From the NCBI GenBank assembly GCA_051531935.1, contig JAOPTR010000003.1, forward strand, positions 202,101-266,100: a stretch of 64,000 bases of DNA, given 5' to 3'. This DNA comes from OCS116 sp051531935 (GTDB lineage Bacteria > Pseudomonadota > Alphaproteobacteria > Rhizobiales > OSC116). Shown here in pieces: positions 34,172-43,634 of this stretch. A program made the position numbers and the translations under genes. The notes below the pieces were generated by a model. The model had not been told where the DNA came from, ran no database searches, and was given only the letters and a program-made list of their open reading frames with translations. How positions within the stretch are numbered: position 1 is the stretch's first letter; every line of letters begins with the position of its first letter.

Positions 34172-34606
34172 ATGAAGATATCAATTATTAATGGCCCCAA
34201 TTTAAACATGTTGGGTATGCGAGAACCAGAAATATATGGCACTCTCACTTTAAGCGAAATTGAAGATAAATGTCGCAGTGAAGCCGCAGTGCAAAAAATT
34301 GATATCGAATTTAGTCAATCCAACCATGAAGGTGAGATTGTAGAGCTTATTCACTCCGCCCTCAAAAATGGATGCGAAGCCATTATCATTAATGCCGCCG
34401 CATTTACCCATACAAGTGTTGCTATCTTAGATGCCCTAAAAGCCGTTAACCTGCCCGTATACGAAGTTCATCTATCTAATGTGCATGCACGGGAAGAATT
34501 TAGGCATCAATCCTTTATATCTGCCATTGCGAGTGGCGTTATATGTGGCCTTGGTGTCGAAGGATATTTAGCTTCAATTCGCGCAATTGCTAAAAATAAA
34601 TCATAA
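34172..34606 (+). CDS. aroQ: 3-dehydroquinate dehydratase, type II
   Basis: Third step of the shikimate pathway. 144 residues from the ATG at 34172 (AAGGA nearby; a TTG one codon earlier is less likely). Motifs are INGPNLNMLGMREPEIYG with the catalytic Tyr, QSNHEGEIVELIH, INAAAFTHTSVAI and VHLSNVHAREEFRH with the catalytic His. It lies between two DsbA-like genes, upstream of accB as in related genomes. Confidence 0.95.
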   Translation: MKISIINGPNLNMLGMREPEIYGTLTLSEIEDKCRSEAAVQKIDIEFSQSNHEGEIVELIHSALKNGCEAIIINAAAFTHTSVAILDALKAVNLPVYEVHLSNVHAREEFRHQSFISAIASGVICGLGVEGYLASIRAIAKNKS

Positions 34607-34621
34607 AATACGGATAATAAC

Positions 34622-35392
34622 ATGTCTAAATTCAACTTCTTTTTTTCGTTAAAAGCGACTGCTCTTGCAGCAATATTTGCAACTGTGGCGGTTTTTCCTG
34701 TGCATGCTCACCCTATTGATAAAGCCGAATTGAACAAATTATTCGAAATCTATTTGATGGAAAACCCCGATATTGTGGAAGCTGCTTTGGTGAAAAACCA
34801 AAAGAATAAGCAAGATCAAAAAGCTCAAAAAATCACTGACTATATATCAACAAATAAAGCTAAGATTGAATCTCCTGAAGGTATGTATATCGGTGGCAAC
34901 CCTGATGGTGACATTACACTTGTCGAGTTTTTTGACTATAATTGTGGCTATTGTAAACAATCATTTGAAGGCATCAATTTGTTGCTTCAAACCGATAAGA
35001 ACCTAAAAGTTGTTATGTATGAATTGCCAATTTTGGCGCAATCTTCTCTAACTGCTGCGCGGGCTTCCTTGGCCGCTAAAAAACAAGGTAAATACTGGGA
35101 ATTCCACAGTGCTACCATTCAACACCAAGGCTCACTAAGCGATGATGCAGTGTTTGCCTATGCAAAACAAGTTGGCCTAGATGTGGCTTTATTAAGAAAA
35201 GATATGGTGAGTGAAGAAGTCGAGAAAGCCCTAATCGACGCAGCGCAATTGGCAGAAGATTTAGAAGTGAATGGCACTCCAGCCTTCATCATTGATGGTG
35301 AATTATACCCTGGCGCGATTGGCTTTGAAAATATGCTGGCCGCAATTGCTGATTCTCGGGCTAAAAATGCTGCCGCTTCCACAACAAACTAA
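34622..35392 (+). CDS. DsbA family thiol-disulfide protein with CGYC active site
   Basis: 256 residues. Signal peptide with cleavage near VHA (about residue 30). An N-terminal helical extension (ELNKLFEIYLMENPDIVEAA) matches the Com1/ScsC-like group. The redox centre Cys108-Gly-Tyr-Cys111 lies in FDYNCGYCKQSF, and the cis-proline in NGTPAFIIDGE. It likely oxidises or isomerises disulfides in the periplasm. It is the active paralogue of the gene on the other side of aroQ and lies 15 bases after aroQ. Confidence 0.9.
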   Translation: MSKFNFFFSLKATALAAIFATVAVFPVHAHPIDKAELNKLFEIYLMENPDIVEAALVKNQKNKQDQKAQKITDYISTNKAKIESPEGMYIGGNPDGDITLVEFFDYNCGYCKQSFEGINLLLQTDKNLKVVMYELPILAQSSLTAARASLAAKKQGKYWEFHSATIQHQGSLSDDAVFAYAKQVGLDVALLRKDMVSEEVEKALIDAAQLAEDLEVNGTPAFIIDGELYPGAIGFENMLAAIADSRAKNAAASTTN

Positions 35393-35527
35393 ATTACCAT
35401 AGGTAAATAATAGCATTTCGTAGGTGTCAAACTGGTTTAAACTTGCAAAAACCACTGAAATTGTTAAAAATAAATATGCGAATTGGTTTCCATACGCAAA
35501 GAATACTAATTAAATGAGGAATGACAA

Positions 35528-36019
35528 ATGAACGAAAACCAAAAATTGGATGCAGACTTTATAGAAAAGCTAGCAGTCATCCTGAATGATGGTGAATTAC
35601 ATGAAATCGAAGTGAAGAGCGAAGATTTCGAAGTTCGTATTGTCAAAAGTCCTGAAAGCCCAACAAGCGTTACCTATAATGGCGCGCCAACTGGTGCTGT
35701 AATTGCAGCGCCTGCAATGGCTGCTGCACCTGTGGCTGCTGCAGAAGCTCCTGCCGCAACAGGTAGCAATGATTTAGCAGAACACCCAGGCGCGGTTACA
35801 TCGCCAATGGTTGGTACTGCATATCTTGCATCAGAACCTGGTATCCCTAATTTTGTACAAGTTGGTGATAGTGTGCAAAAAGGCCAAACTTTGCTTATCG
35901 TTGAAGCCATGAAAACTATGAACAATATTTCAGCTCCGCAGGCAGGTAAAATCATCGCTATTTTGATTGAAAATGAAAGCCCTGTTGAGTTCGGACAATC
36001 TTTGGTAGTAATTGAATAG
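35528..36019 (+). CDS. accB: Biotin carboxyl carrier protein of acetyl-CoA carboxylase
   Basis: 163 residues. The N-terminal region (about 1-45) and an Ala/Pro-rich flexible linker (about 50-80) lead to the biotinyl domain, which starts VTSPMVGTAYLA and carries the biotinylated lysine in VEAMKTMN (about 126). It carries carboxybiotin between AccC and AccAD in fatty-acid synthesis. accC follows after 13 bases. The 135-base region upstream holds no gene and probably contains its promoter. Confidence 0.96.
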   Translation: MNENQKLDADFIEKLAVILNDGELHEIEVKSEDFEVRIVKSPESPTSVTYNGAPTGAVIAAPAMAAAPVAAAEAPAATGSNDLAEHPGAVTSPMVGTAYLASEPGIPNFVQVGDSVQKGQTLLIVEAMKTMNNISAPQAGKIIAILIENESPVEFGQSLVVIE

Positions 36020-36032
36020 CGGCGGAACAGAT

Positions 36033-37388
36033 ATGATTGAAAAATTACTGATTGCAAACCGTGGCGAAATTGCCCTACGTGTTTTGCGTGCATGCCGTGA
36101 AATGGGCATTAAAACTGTTGCAGTTCACTCAACCGCCGATGAAGATGCCATGCATGTACGCCTGGCAGATGAAAGCGTTTGTATTGGCCCTGCTGCCGCT
36201 GCACAAAGTTACCTAAATATTCCTGCCATATTATCTGCCTGCGAAATTACAGGCGCAGATGCGGTGCATCCGGGGTATGGTTTCCTGTCGGAAAATGCAA
36301 GATTTGCCGAAATTTTAGAAGAACATAATATTACGTTTGTTGGCCCAACAGCTGAGCATATACGCATTATGGGCGATAAAATTCAGGCTAAAGCCACAAT
36401 TAAAGCACTGGGCATACCTTGTGTACCTGGCTCTGAAGGCGCTTTGAAAAGCAACGAAGAAGCTTTGGAAATGGCTAAGAAAATTGGCTATCCAGTTATT
36501 GTAAAAGCTGCCGCTGGTGGTGGTGGCCGTGGTATGAAAGTAGCCCGAACTGAAGAAGAACTAGTTCCTGCTTTATCTACAGCACGTGCCGAATCAAAAG
36601 CTGCATTTGGCGATGATGCCATGTATATGGAAAAATTCCTCGGCAAGCCACGTCACATTGAAATTCAAGTGATGGGCGATAAATTTGGTAATGCTGTGCA
36701 TTTGGGCGAACGCGATTGTTCACTCCAACGCCGCCATCAAAAAGTTTGGGAAGAAGCAAGATCACCTGCATTGAACGATGATCAGCGTAAAGTCATTGGC
36801 AATATTGTTGCAAAAGCTATGTCTAACCTCAATTATTTGGGTGCGGGTACAATTGAATTTTTGTTTGAAGACGGTGAGTTTTATTTCATTGAAATGAACA
36901 CACGCTTGCAAGTAGAGCATCCAATCACCGAAGCGATTACGGGCCTAGATTTAGTGCGTGAGCAAATTCGAGTGGCTGGCGGTGCAAAACTGAGCTTTAA
37001 GCAATCAGATATTAAATTTAATGGCCATGCCATTGAATGCCGTATTAATGCCGAAGATTCGGAAACATTCACCCCTGCCCCTGGCAGAATTGAACATTAC
37101 CATGCCCCTGGTGGGTTGGGCGTTCGGGTTGATAGTGGTGTCTATTCTGGCTATACCATCCCGCCATATTATGACAGCTTGATTGGTAAATTAATTGTAC
37201 ATGGCAATACTAGAAATGAGTGTTTAATGCGCGTGCGCCGCGCGTTAAAAGAATTTGTGATTGAAGGCCCTGGCATCAAGACCACAATTCCACTATTTGA
37301 AAAATTGGCTATGAATCCTGACATTATTAATGGCGATTACGACATTCATTGGCTCGAAGAATTCCTTGATATGGAAAGAAGCCTATAG
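36033..37388 (+). CDS. accC: Biotin carboxylase of acetyl-CoA carboxylase
   Basis: 451 residues from the ATG at 36033 (GGCGGA upstream; an earlier start would overlap accB). Biotin-carboxylase N domain IEKLLIANRGEIALRVLRA, ATP-grasp with KAAAGGGGRGMKVA (glycine-rich loop) and FYFIEMNTRLQVEHPITE (metal and biotin contacts), and a C domain with HAIECRINAED. ATP-dependently carboxylates biotin on AccB. Confidence 0.97.
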   Translation: MIEKLLIANRGEIALRVLRACREMGIKTVAVHSTADEDAMHVRLADESVCIGPAAAAQSYLNIPAILSACEITGADAVHPGYGFLSENARFAEILEEHNITFVGPTAEHIRIMGDKIQAKATIKALGIPCVPGSEGALKSNEEALEMAKKIGYPVIVKAAAGGGGRGMKVARTEEELVPALSTARAESKAAFGDDAMYMEKFLGKPRHIEIQVMGDKFGNAVHLGERDCSLQRRHQKVWEEARSPALNDDQRKVIGNIVAKAMSNLNYLGAGTIEFLFEDGEFYFIEMNTRLQVEHPITEAITGLDLVREQIRVAGGAKLSFKQSDIKFNGHAIECRINAEDSETFTPAPGRIEHYHAPGGLGVRVDSGVYSGYTIPPYYDSLIGKLIVHGNTRNECLMRVRRALKEFVIEGPGIKTTIPLFEKLAMNPDIINGDYDIHWLEEFLDMERSL

Positions 37389-37390
37389 TC

Positions 37391-38050
37391 ATGGCTGACG
37401 AAATTACAAATGTACCAGAAGCTGAGGCGTTGACGCCTCAGTTTTTGCTTGAGGCTTATGCATCGGGCTATTTTCCGATGGCGGATGATGCTAATGCCAG
37501 CGAATTAGCTTGGTATTCGCCAGAGCAAAGAGGTGTGATGCCTCTAGATGGTTTGCATATTTCCAAATCACTCGCGAAAGTCATCAAAAATCATAATTAT
37601 GATATCAAATTTGACACCGCCTTTCTAAATGTAATGACTGCTTGCGCAGAACCGACAGCAGACAGACCTCAAACATGGATTAATGATGAAATCATCAATC
37701 TATATTCTGAGTTATTTCTCATGGGCTTAGCTCATAGTGTTGAGATATGGAATCAAGATAAATTAGTTGGTGGCCTATATGGCGTGCAACTGGGCGCAGC
37801 TTTCTTTGGCGAAAGCATGTTCTCACGCGAGACGAATGCCAGTAAAATTGCATTTGTGCATTTGGTAAAACGCTTAAAGTTCGGTGGCTTTAAACTATTG
37901 GACACTCAGTTCACCACAGCGCATCTAGAAACATTTGGCGTTGTAGAAATTCCAAAAGTGGATTACCTCGTTGAGCTAGATGAGGCCTTGAACCATGCTG
38001 GAGATTTTGAAAAATTCCCTGCAAACGGAAATCTTTTGTCTGACATTTAG
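37391..38050 (+). CDS. aat: Leucyl/phenylalanyl-tRNA-protein transferase
   Basis: 219 residues. Adds Leu or Phe to proteins with N-terminal Arg or Lys, marking them for ClpS/ClpAP. Family signatures are LLEAYASGYFPMAD, AWYSPEQRGVMPLD, the W-I-N-D region and GGLYGVQLGAAFFGESMFSR. KLLDTQFTTAHLETFG near the end is also typical. Starts two bases after accC, hence the same transcript. Confidence 0.95.
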   Translation: MADEITNVPEAEALTPQFLLEAYASGYFPMADDANASELAWYSPEQRGVMPLDGLHISKSLAKVIKNHNYDIKFDTAFLNVMTACAEPTADRPQTWINDEIINLYSELFLMGLAHSVEIWNQDKLVGGLYGVQLGAAFFGESMFSRETNASKIAFVHLVKRLKFGGFKLLDTQFTTAHLETFGVVEIPKVDYLVELDEALNHAGDFEKFPANGNLLSDI

Positions 38051-38104
38051 TCTGTATTCAATCTCGATTGTGAATAGTTGCCAATTGCGCAGCACATAAA
38101 AGCT

Positions 38105-38129
38105 AATCAGGCCGATTATTCGGCCGATT
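38105..38129. terminator. Hairpin at the aat / DUF2155 convergence
   Basis: GGCCGA/TCGGCC with a TTAT loop (38110-38125), extended by AATC/GATT with one bulged A. It overlaps the last codons of the convergent DUF2155 gene. T runs on either side are short, so a bidirectional terminator is plausible but weak. Confidence 0.4.
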
Positions 38130-38496
38130 TGCAACCAATAAGCCATATGTCATAAACTGGGTGCTCAACACCGTGTAGCCCAGGGCTTGAGGCAAACATC
38201 CAACCCGTAAAAATGCGCTTTATTTCAGTTTGATCGGTTGAAACTTCATCAATTTCAACAAAAGATGTAGTTTGCGGACGTTCTGTAGCCGAGCGCGTAT
38301 AGCAGACACGCGGCGTAATCTCAAAAATACCAAATTTCTTAGTGTCATTGAGGTTAATCTCGATGGTTTCAATGGTGGCTGTCACTTTTTCGAGCGCATT
38401 GAATATGGCTGTTTGGTTTTCTATCCGCTCGGCATGGGCGCTACTAAATGCAGATACAAAGCCAATTAAACAAAGAAGTTTAAAAAGTTTCACCAT
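38116..38496 (-). CDS. DUF2155 exported protein
   Basis: 126 residues with signal peptide (cleavage near AHA, residue 22). The conserved body ATIETIEINLNDTKKFGIFEI..RVCYTR and the ending GWMFASSPGLHGVEHPVYDIWLIGC are the DUF2155 family, restricted mainly to alphaproteobacteria. Two cysteines may form a periplasmic disulfide. The biochemical role is unknown. It is consistently next to aat and the NDUFA12 homologue. Confidence 0.9.
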   Translation of the reverse strand: MVKLFKLLCLIGFVSAFSSAHAERIENQTAIFNALEKVTATIETIEINLNDTKKFGIFEITPRVCYTRSATERPQTTSFVEIDEVSTDQTEIKRIFTGWMFASSPGLHGVEHPVYDIWLIGCKSAE

Positions 38497-38586
38497 ATTT
38501 TCTTTCTCAAAATTGACTAATCACAGCTCTTTATTCAAGAATAAAGTGGCGAATATAAGGCCTTATGCCGTTGAGTTGGTATTTGT

Positions 38587-38973
38587 CTAATTATCTGGAG
38601 ACCAAGAATCGTAATCACCTGAAACTTTGTCACGTGATCCACCACCTAAAATTGAACCCTTAGGGCGGTATGCCTTTGTCGTGCCAGTCATATTAGGTTG
38701 TGATTCCGTATTTTCCCACGGCTTTGCTTCATATTCTTCTTCAGAAGGAGGCGTGTCGACAGTCTTATGCAACCAAGCGTGCCAACCAGGTGGAACACGT
38801 GTCGCTTCAACATAACCATTATAGGTAACCCAACGTTTTGGGCCATTTTTTTGCTTGTAATATTGGTTGCCTTGTTGGTCTTCACCAACTTTAACGCCAT
38901 ATTTCCACGTGAAAAAGCGTGTGCCAACGGTTTGGCCGTTCCACCATGTGAAGATTTCAGTAAAAATACCCAT
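38587..38973 (-). CDS. NDUFA12-type NADH dehydrogenase accessory subunit
   Basis: 128 residues from the ATG at 38973, favoured because a GAGA element precedes it while upstream ATGs lack one. IFTWWNGQTVGTRFFTWKYG, RWVTYNGYVEATRVPPGWHA and WLHKTVDTPP are the NDUFA12/B17.2 family, a supernumerary complex I subunit kept in alphaproteobacteria. It binds the peripheral arm at the membrane side. The C-terminal half is polar and variable. Confidence 0.93.
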   Translation of the reverse strand: MGIFTEIFTWWNGQTVGTRFFTWKYGVKVGEDQQGNQYYKQKNGPKRWVTYNGYVEATRVPPGWHAWLHKTVDTPPSEEEYEAKPWENTESQPNMTGTTKAYRPKGSILGGGSRDKVSGDYDSWSPDN

Positions 38974-39081
38974 AATTTTTCTCGACATCAATATTAGTTA
39001 CGGTGAATCTAGCGATTCACTCACTATATTCATTCTATAACTAATTTCAGTATATTTGAACAGTTTTTTATGATTATAAGT

Positions 39082-39726
39082 TTAGAGGAAATGTGCATTA
39101 AAATCTTCTTCAAATAAATCTTGCTCTTCGACCTGCAATTTTAGTTTGCTCGATTTTTCAACTAGCTCATTTTTGACATTATCATTTCTGACCAAACGGC
39201 TTAAATAACCGGGATCATATACCAATTTATCTTGTTTTTTAGGCTTGCTAAATTTAACTGCACCTTCAATAATCACACGCCCAGCTTCAATAATGTAGGA
39301 GCGCTGATCTCTTAGAATATTTTCAATCCGTTGTTGTAATATGATAGGTGATAAAGGCTTTACCACAATTGCAGACGCGCCATATTTGTTAAACTCTAAG
39401 ACAATGCGACGTGATGCATGGCCTGTTGACATTAGCACGGGGGTAAAGCAAGCAGGCGCCATATCGACCTGTCTAATCCATCTTAAAAAAGCCAAACCAT
39501 TATTAATAGAATCATTACCGTTTAGGATAAAATCACAAATCACAAGGTCGGGCTGTTCAATTTTCACAATTGCCTTGGCGTCCTCAACATTTGTTGCAAA
39601 CGTAATGTTTTTAACATTTAGGTTCACCAATATATGCTTGTATATTTTCAACATCGACATATTGTCCTCTAAGATCAATATGTTCAATTCGTCCATCGAC
39701 TTATTCAGCGCGTTATGCTTTGTCAT
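39082..39726 (-). CDS. Response regulator with CheY-like receiver and uncharacterised tail
   Basis: 214 residues. Receiver domain about 12-135: acidic pair in LILEDNMSML, phospho-acceptor Asp in LVICDFILNG, Thr/Ser switch in VLMSTGHAS and Lys in IVVKPLSP. The remaining 75 residues have no DNA-binding fold. They contain DKLVYDPGYLSRLVRNDN and a charged helix, so output is probably by protein contact. No histidine kinase is adjacent. The start may alternatively be the Met 30 bases downstream (39696). Confidence 0.85.
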   Translation of the reverse strand: MTKHNALNKSMDELNILILEDNMSMLKIYKHILVNLNVKNITFATNVEDAKAIVKIEQPDLVICDFILNGNDSINNGLAFLRWIRQVDMAPACFTPVLMSTGHASRRIVLEFNKYGASAIVVKPLSPIILQQRIENILRDQRSYIIEAGRVIIEGAVKFSKPKKQDKLVYDPGYLSRLVRNDNVKNELVEKSSKLKLQVEEQDLFEEDFNAHFL

Positions 39727-39869
39727 TAAATACTATTCCCAACTCAAAATGACTTTACAATATCTTTAGTTTGGTAGATTAATTGATAAGGTATAATAAA
39801 CTGTAAAACATCTAGATTTAACCGTAAAATTTTAGATATTTTTAATTATAAATAGTTGAAGTGGCACAA

Positions 39870-40970
39870 ATGAACCTACAAACCCCGCATAAACACAAAA
39901 TTGGCCGCATCGCGGGTTTGGATTTTGCGCGCTTTATTGCCTTTTTTGGCATGGTATTTGTTAATTTTAAAATTGTTATGCTGCCTGGATATTTAAGCGT
40001 GGGTGAAACCAATTGGTTTTACAGCCTGCTTGAAGGCCGAGCCGCTGCGTTATTTGTTATCTTAGCAGGTGTTGGTTTAGGACTGTCTGTACAAGTGGCA
40101 AAATTAAATGGCGATGTCGGCTTTCGTGATTTTAAAATAATCACCATCAAGCGTGGTTTGTTTTTATTTGCCATTGGCATGCTGAACTCATTTATTTTCA
40201 GTGCTGATATTTTGCATTATTACGGTATTTATTTCATATTTGCCGCTTTTCTTGCCCCCTTAGGTGCAGTCAGCCTCAGGTTTATCATTGCGGCTATACT
40301 GGTTTTAGCAACAGTTATGCTTTTGTTTTTAGATTTTGATGCAGGTTGGGAATGGACTAAATTAGAATATGTCGGATTCTTTACATTAGAGGGCGGCATT
40401 CGTAATTTATTTTACAATGGTTGGCACCCTGTCATTCCGTGGCTTGCTTTTTTATTATTTGGCGTGATGCTAAGTCGCATAAACCTCACCTCAAAAAAAA
40501 TCCAACTCACAATGATTGGTGCTGGTATTTTCATCACTTTAATTTGTTACACATTATCCGCCCAAATTATACAAAACCTGTTTGTTTCGGGCGATAAACA
40601 ATTGCTTGAGCTAATACCTGTATTCTCCATGGGGCCAGTGCCTGCTACTATTCTTTATATGGTTGGCGCATCTGCAACGGCATGCGCACTGATTGCGGCA
40701 TCTATTATATTTGCTAAAAAATTCGCAAAACTTTCTTTGGTGAAAGCCATTAATGTCGCGGGGCGACAAACACTCACGCTTTATATAGCCCATATTTATT
40801 TAGGCATGTGGGTGATGCAATCTCTGGGTATGTTGGGGCAATCTTCAGTAACAGCCAGCTTGCTCACATCCGTATTATTTGTGTTTATATGTGCAATTGG
40901 GTGTAATATTTGGACTAACTTTTTCAAACTTGGTCCGTTGGAAACTGTTATGCGTAAAATTACAGGTTAG
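39870..40970 (+). CDS. DUF418/HGSNAT-like multi-span membrane protein
   Basis: 366 residues from the ATG at 39870 (an in-frame GTG lies three codons earlier). The opening GRIAGLDFARFIAFFGMVFVNF and about ten hydrophobic spans match the acyltransferase-like DUF418/DUF1624 group, with the GRQTLTLYIAHIYLGMW element near the end that is typical of DUF418. These proteins are thought to move acyl groups across the inner membrane, but most, including this one, have no known substrate. It stands alone between a response regulator and dapD. Confidence 0.75.
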   Translation: MNLQTPHKHKIGRIAGLDFARFIAFFGMVFVNFKIVMLPGYLSVGETNWFYSLLEGRAAALFVILAGVGLGLSVQVAKLNGDVGFRDFKIITIKRGLFLFAIGMLNSFIFSADILHYYGIYFIFAAFLAPLGAVSLRFIIAAILVLATVMLLFLDFDAGWEWTKLEYVGFFTLEGGIRNLFYNGWHPVIPWLAFLLFGVMLSRINLTSKKIQLTMIGAGIFITLICYTLSAQIIQNLFVSGDKQLLELIPVFSMGPVPATILYMVGASATACALIAASIIFAKKFAKLSLVKAINVAGRQTLTLYIAHIYLGMWVMQSLGMLGQSSVTASLLTSVLFVFICAIGCNIWTNFFKLGPLETVMRKITG

Positions 40971-41035
40971 TGGTTGAATAATGCTGATTCTTCAACTATT
41001 CTCGCGATAATTACATTCTAAAAATGGATAATATC

Positions 41036-41869
41036 ATGAGTCTTGAAACCATCATTAATGAAGCCTTTGAAAATCGCGCAAATTTCAACATCTCCACACA
41101 AGGAGAAGTACGCGAAGCTGTTGATTCTGCATTAGAAAAGCTAGACAACGGCACCGAACGCGTGGCCGAAAAAATTGACGGTGAATGGGTTGTGAATCAG
41201 TGGCTTAAAAAAGCGGTTTTACTCTCATTCGTATTGAACGACATGAAGATTATGGACGGCGCTCCAGATGGTGCCACTTGGTGGGATAAAGTTGACAGTA
41301 AGTTTTTAGGTTGGGGTGAAAACCGTTTCCGTGAAGCTGGTTTTAGAGCTGTACCAGGCTCTATTGTTCGTAAATCTGCTTTCATTGGCAAAGGCGCAGT
41401 TTTAATGCCATCATTTGTAAATTTGGGTGCATATGTTGATGAAGGCACCATGGTTGATGCTTGGGTAACTGTTGGTTCGTGCGCACAAATTGGTAAAAAT
41501 GTGCATTTATCTGGTGGTGTAGGCATTGGCGGCGTACTAGAGCCATTGCAAGCAGGCCCTGTAATTATCGAAGACAATTGCTTTATTGGCGCACGTAGTG
41601 AGATTGTAGAAGGCGTACGCGTTGGCGAAGGCGCTGTTATATCCATGGGTGTGTTCATTGGTATGTCGACTAAAATTGTCGATCGTGAAACAGGCGAAAT
41701 TCATATTGGTTATGTGCCACCATATAGTGTGGTTGTACCTGGTGCTTTGCCTGGTAAAACTATGGGCAACGGCCAACCTGGCCCAAGCCTTTACTGTGCT
41801 GTGATTGTTAAAAAAGTTGATGCCAAAACACGTGCAAAAACTTCTATTAATGACCTTTTACGCGACTAA
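41036..41869 (+). CDS. dapD: Tetrahydrodipicolinate N-succinyltransferase
   Basis: 277 residues. Fourth step of the succinylase route to meso-diaminopimelate and lysine. N-terminal helical domain (KLDNGTERVAEKIDGEWVVN), then a left-handed parallel beta-helix made of hexapeptide repeats (about 100-235) with GSCAQIGKNVHLSGGVGIGG and IIEDNCFIGARSEIVEGV. The start at 41036 (GGATAA upstream) is preferred to an in-frame ATG four codons before. Confidence 0.95.
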   Translation: MSLETIINEAFENRANFNISTQGEVREAVDSALEKLDNGTERVAEKIDGEWVVNQWLKKAVLLSFVLNDMKIMDGAPDGATWWDKVDSKFLGWGENRFREAGFRAVPGSIVRKSAFIGKGAVLMPSFVNLGAYVDEGTMVDAWVTVGSCAQIGKNVHLSGGVGIGGVLEPLQAGPVIIEDNCFIGARSEIVEGVRVGEGAVISMGVFIGMSTKIVDRETGEIHIGYVPPYSVVVPGALPGKTMGNGQPGPSLYCAVIVKKVDAKTRAKTSINDLLRD

Positions 41870-41884
41870 TTTTCGGATATTTAC

Positions 41885-43051
41885 ATGACTAGCAATTTGC
41901 CTGATGCAGTTTCGCTCACACAAGAATTAGTGCGTGAAGACACTGTCACCCCTATTTCAACCCCTGCCCTCGATATTTTAGAAAAGCATCTGGCGGCCTC
42001 GGGGTTTGAAATTACTAAACTGCCCTTTAGTGAAGAAGGTTATGACGATACAGACAACCTTTACGCGCAAATTGGCAGTGGCAGCCCGCATTTATGCTTT
42101 GCAGGCCATGTAGATGTGGTGCCAGCAGGCGCGACTGATGAATGGACACATGCGCCATTTTCAGGCGATATTACTGACGGCAAATTATACGGCCGTGGCA
42201 CGGCAGATATGAAGGGTGGCGTGGCTTGTTTTACAGTCGCTGCCATTAAATATATTGCCAATAACCCAGATTTCAAAGGCACTTTGAGCTTTTTAATTAC
42301 GGGTGATGAAGAAGCGGTTGCCATTAATGGCACACCAAAAATGCTTAACTGGCTTCAGGAACAAAATATCCAGCTCGATCATTGCATTGTTGGCGAACCT
42401 TCTAACCCAAGCTATTTGGGTGAGGAAATTAAAGTTGGCCGTAGAGGCAGCATGTTAGGCAACCTAACTCTGCACGGAAGCCAAGGCCATATTGCTTATC
42501 CAGAACGTGCGGATAACCCAATGCCACGTTTAGCAGCCATACTAGATAAATTGTGTAATGACCCACTTGATGAAGGCACCAACTTATTCCAACCAAGTAA
42601 TCTTGAAGTGACAAGTGTTGATGTTGGCAATAAAGCTCATAATCTTCTGCCACAATCGGTCAATATACGCTTCGGCATTCGTTATAATAGCGTGCATGAT
42701 TTTGATAGTTTAGAAGCCCTGCTTAAAGATAAGTTTGATGCCATTCACGCTGAAATGGGTGGCCGTTATGAGGTCGAATATTTCAGATCTGGAGAGGCAT
42801 TTTACACCGAAGACAAAATGCTGACCAGCTTGGTAAGCGCAGCCGTTGAAAAGTTTTCAGGTCATGTGCCTAAATTATCAACAGCGGGCGGCACATCCGA
42901 TGCACGCTTTATTAAAAACCACTGCCCCGTTGTGGAGTTTGGCTTAGTCGGCGCCACCATGCACAAAATTGACGAGCATGTAGATGTTGCTGACATAGAC
43001 ACTTTGGCCGATATATATTACGAAATTATTGGCAACTATTTTAAGGCATAA
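41885..43051 (+). CDS. dapE: Succinyl-diaminopimelate desuccinylase
   Basis: 388 residues, M20 zinc peptidase family. Metal ligands and catalytic residues appear in LCFAGHVDVVPAG, YGRGTADMKGGV, ITGDEEAVAINGT and the C-terminal VVEFGLVGATMHKIDEHV. The dimerisation domain lies in the middle (SQGHIAYPERADNPM). Removes succinate from the product made by DapD, DapC and partners. 15 bases after dapD. Confidence 0.95.
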   Translation: MTSNLPDAVSLTQELVREDTVTPISTPALDILEKHLAASGFEITKLPFSEEGYDDTDNLYAQIGSGSPHLCFAGHVDVVPAGATDEWTHAPFSGDITDGKLYGRGTADMKGGVACFTVAAIKYIANNPDFKGTLSFLITGDEEAVAINGTPKMLNWLQEQNIQLDHCIVGEPSNPSYLGEEIKVGRRGSMLGNLTLHGSQGHIAYPERADNPMPRLAAILDKLCNDPLDEGTNLFQPSNLEVTSVDVGNKAHNLLPQSVNIRFGIRYNSVHDFDSLEALLKDKFDAIHAEMGGRYEVEYFRSGEAFYTEDKMLTSLVSAAVEKFSGHVPKLSTAGGTSDARFIKNHCPVVEFGLVGATMHKIDEHVDVADIDTLADIYYEIIGNYFKA

Positions 43052-43055
43052 TGCT

Positions 43056-43634
43056 ATGAATTTAGTGCAGATAGATAGAATCATCACTGGTGTATGGGCA
43101 ATTTTTTTATATAAAAAAAATGCACTTAGCTATTTTGTAATCAATAGCCGCAATTTTTTCTTATCGTTTAGCGTTATTATTTTAGTGCTAATATTCCAAA
43201 TATATATGGCCCCGCTAGAAATAGAAATTTTCAGCACAGGAATCAGCGAACTTAAGCTTGAAGATACAAATACAAGCTTTCAATTTTTCATTCTGATGAC
43301 CAATTGGTTCATTTGGCCTGTCGTAACCTATGTGGTTTGTAATTTAATGGGCTTATCGCATAATTATATGCGCTATGTCACTATCGACAACCTTAGCAGC
43401 ATTGTCACCCTAACCATCATTGCCACCCCAGCGGTTTTGTTTCAGTTCGGCCTACCTGCCGATGCTGCTAGAACGTTGATATATATGAGCAGCTTTATTA
43501 TGCTTATCTACAAATGGCGGGTCATAAAGCTTTCGCTCGCCACTACAGGAGCCAATGCTTCTATTTTGCTTTTTATCGATATTGCCGTGACGATTTTGGT
43601 ATCAACCATCGTTAAAACTGTTTTCGTTGGCTAA
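43056..43634 (+). CDS. Membrane protein of unknown function following dapE
   Basis: 192 residues from the ATG at 43056, four bases after dapE. Around five hydrophobic spans (about 30-50, 75-95, 115-135, 140-160, 165-185). I do not recognise a characterised family. Its position directly after dapE suggests cotranscription. The tail overlaps the convergent threonine aldolase gene by four bases. Confidence 0.65.
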   Translation: MNLVQIDRIITGVWAIFLYKKNALSYFVINSRNFFLSFSVIILVLIFQIYMAPLEIEIFSTGISELKLEDTNTSFQFFILMTNWFIWPVVTYVVCNLMGLSHNYMRYVTIDNLSSIVTLTIIATPAVLFQFGLPADAARTLIYMSSFIMLIYKWRVIKLSLATTGANASILLFIDIAVTILVSTIVKTVFVG

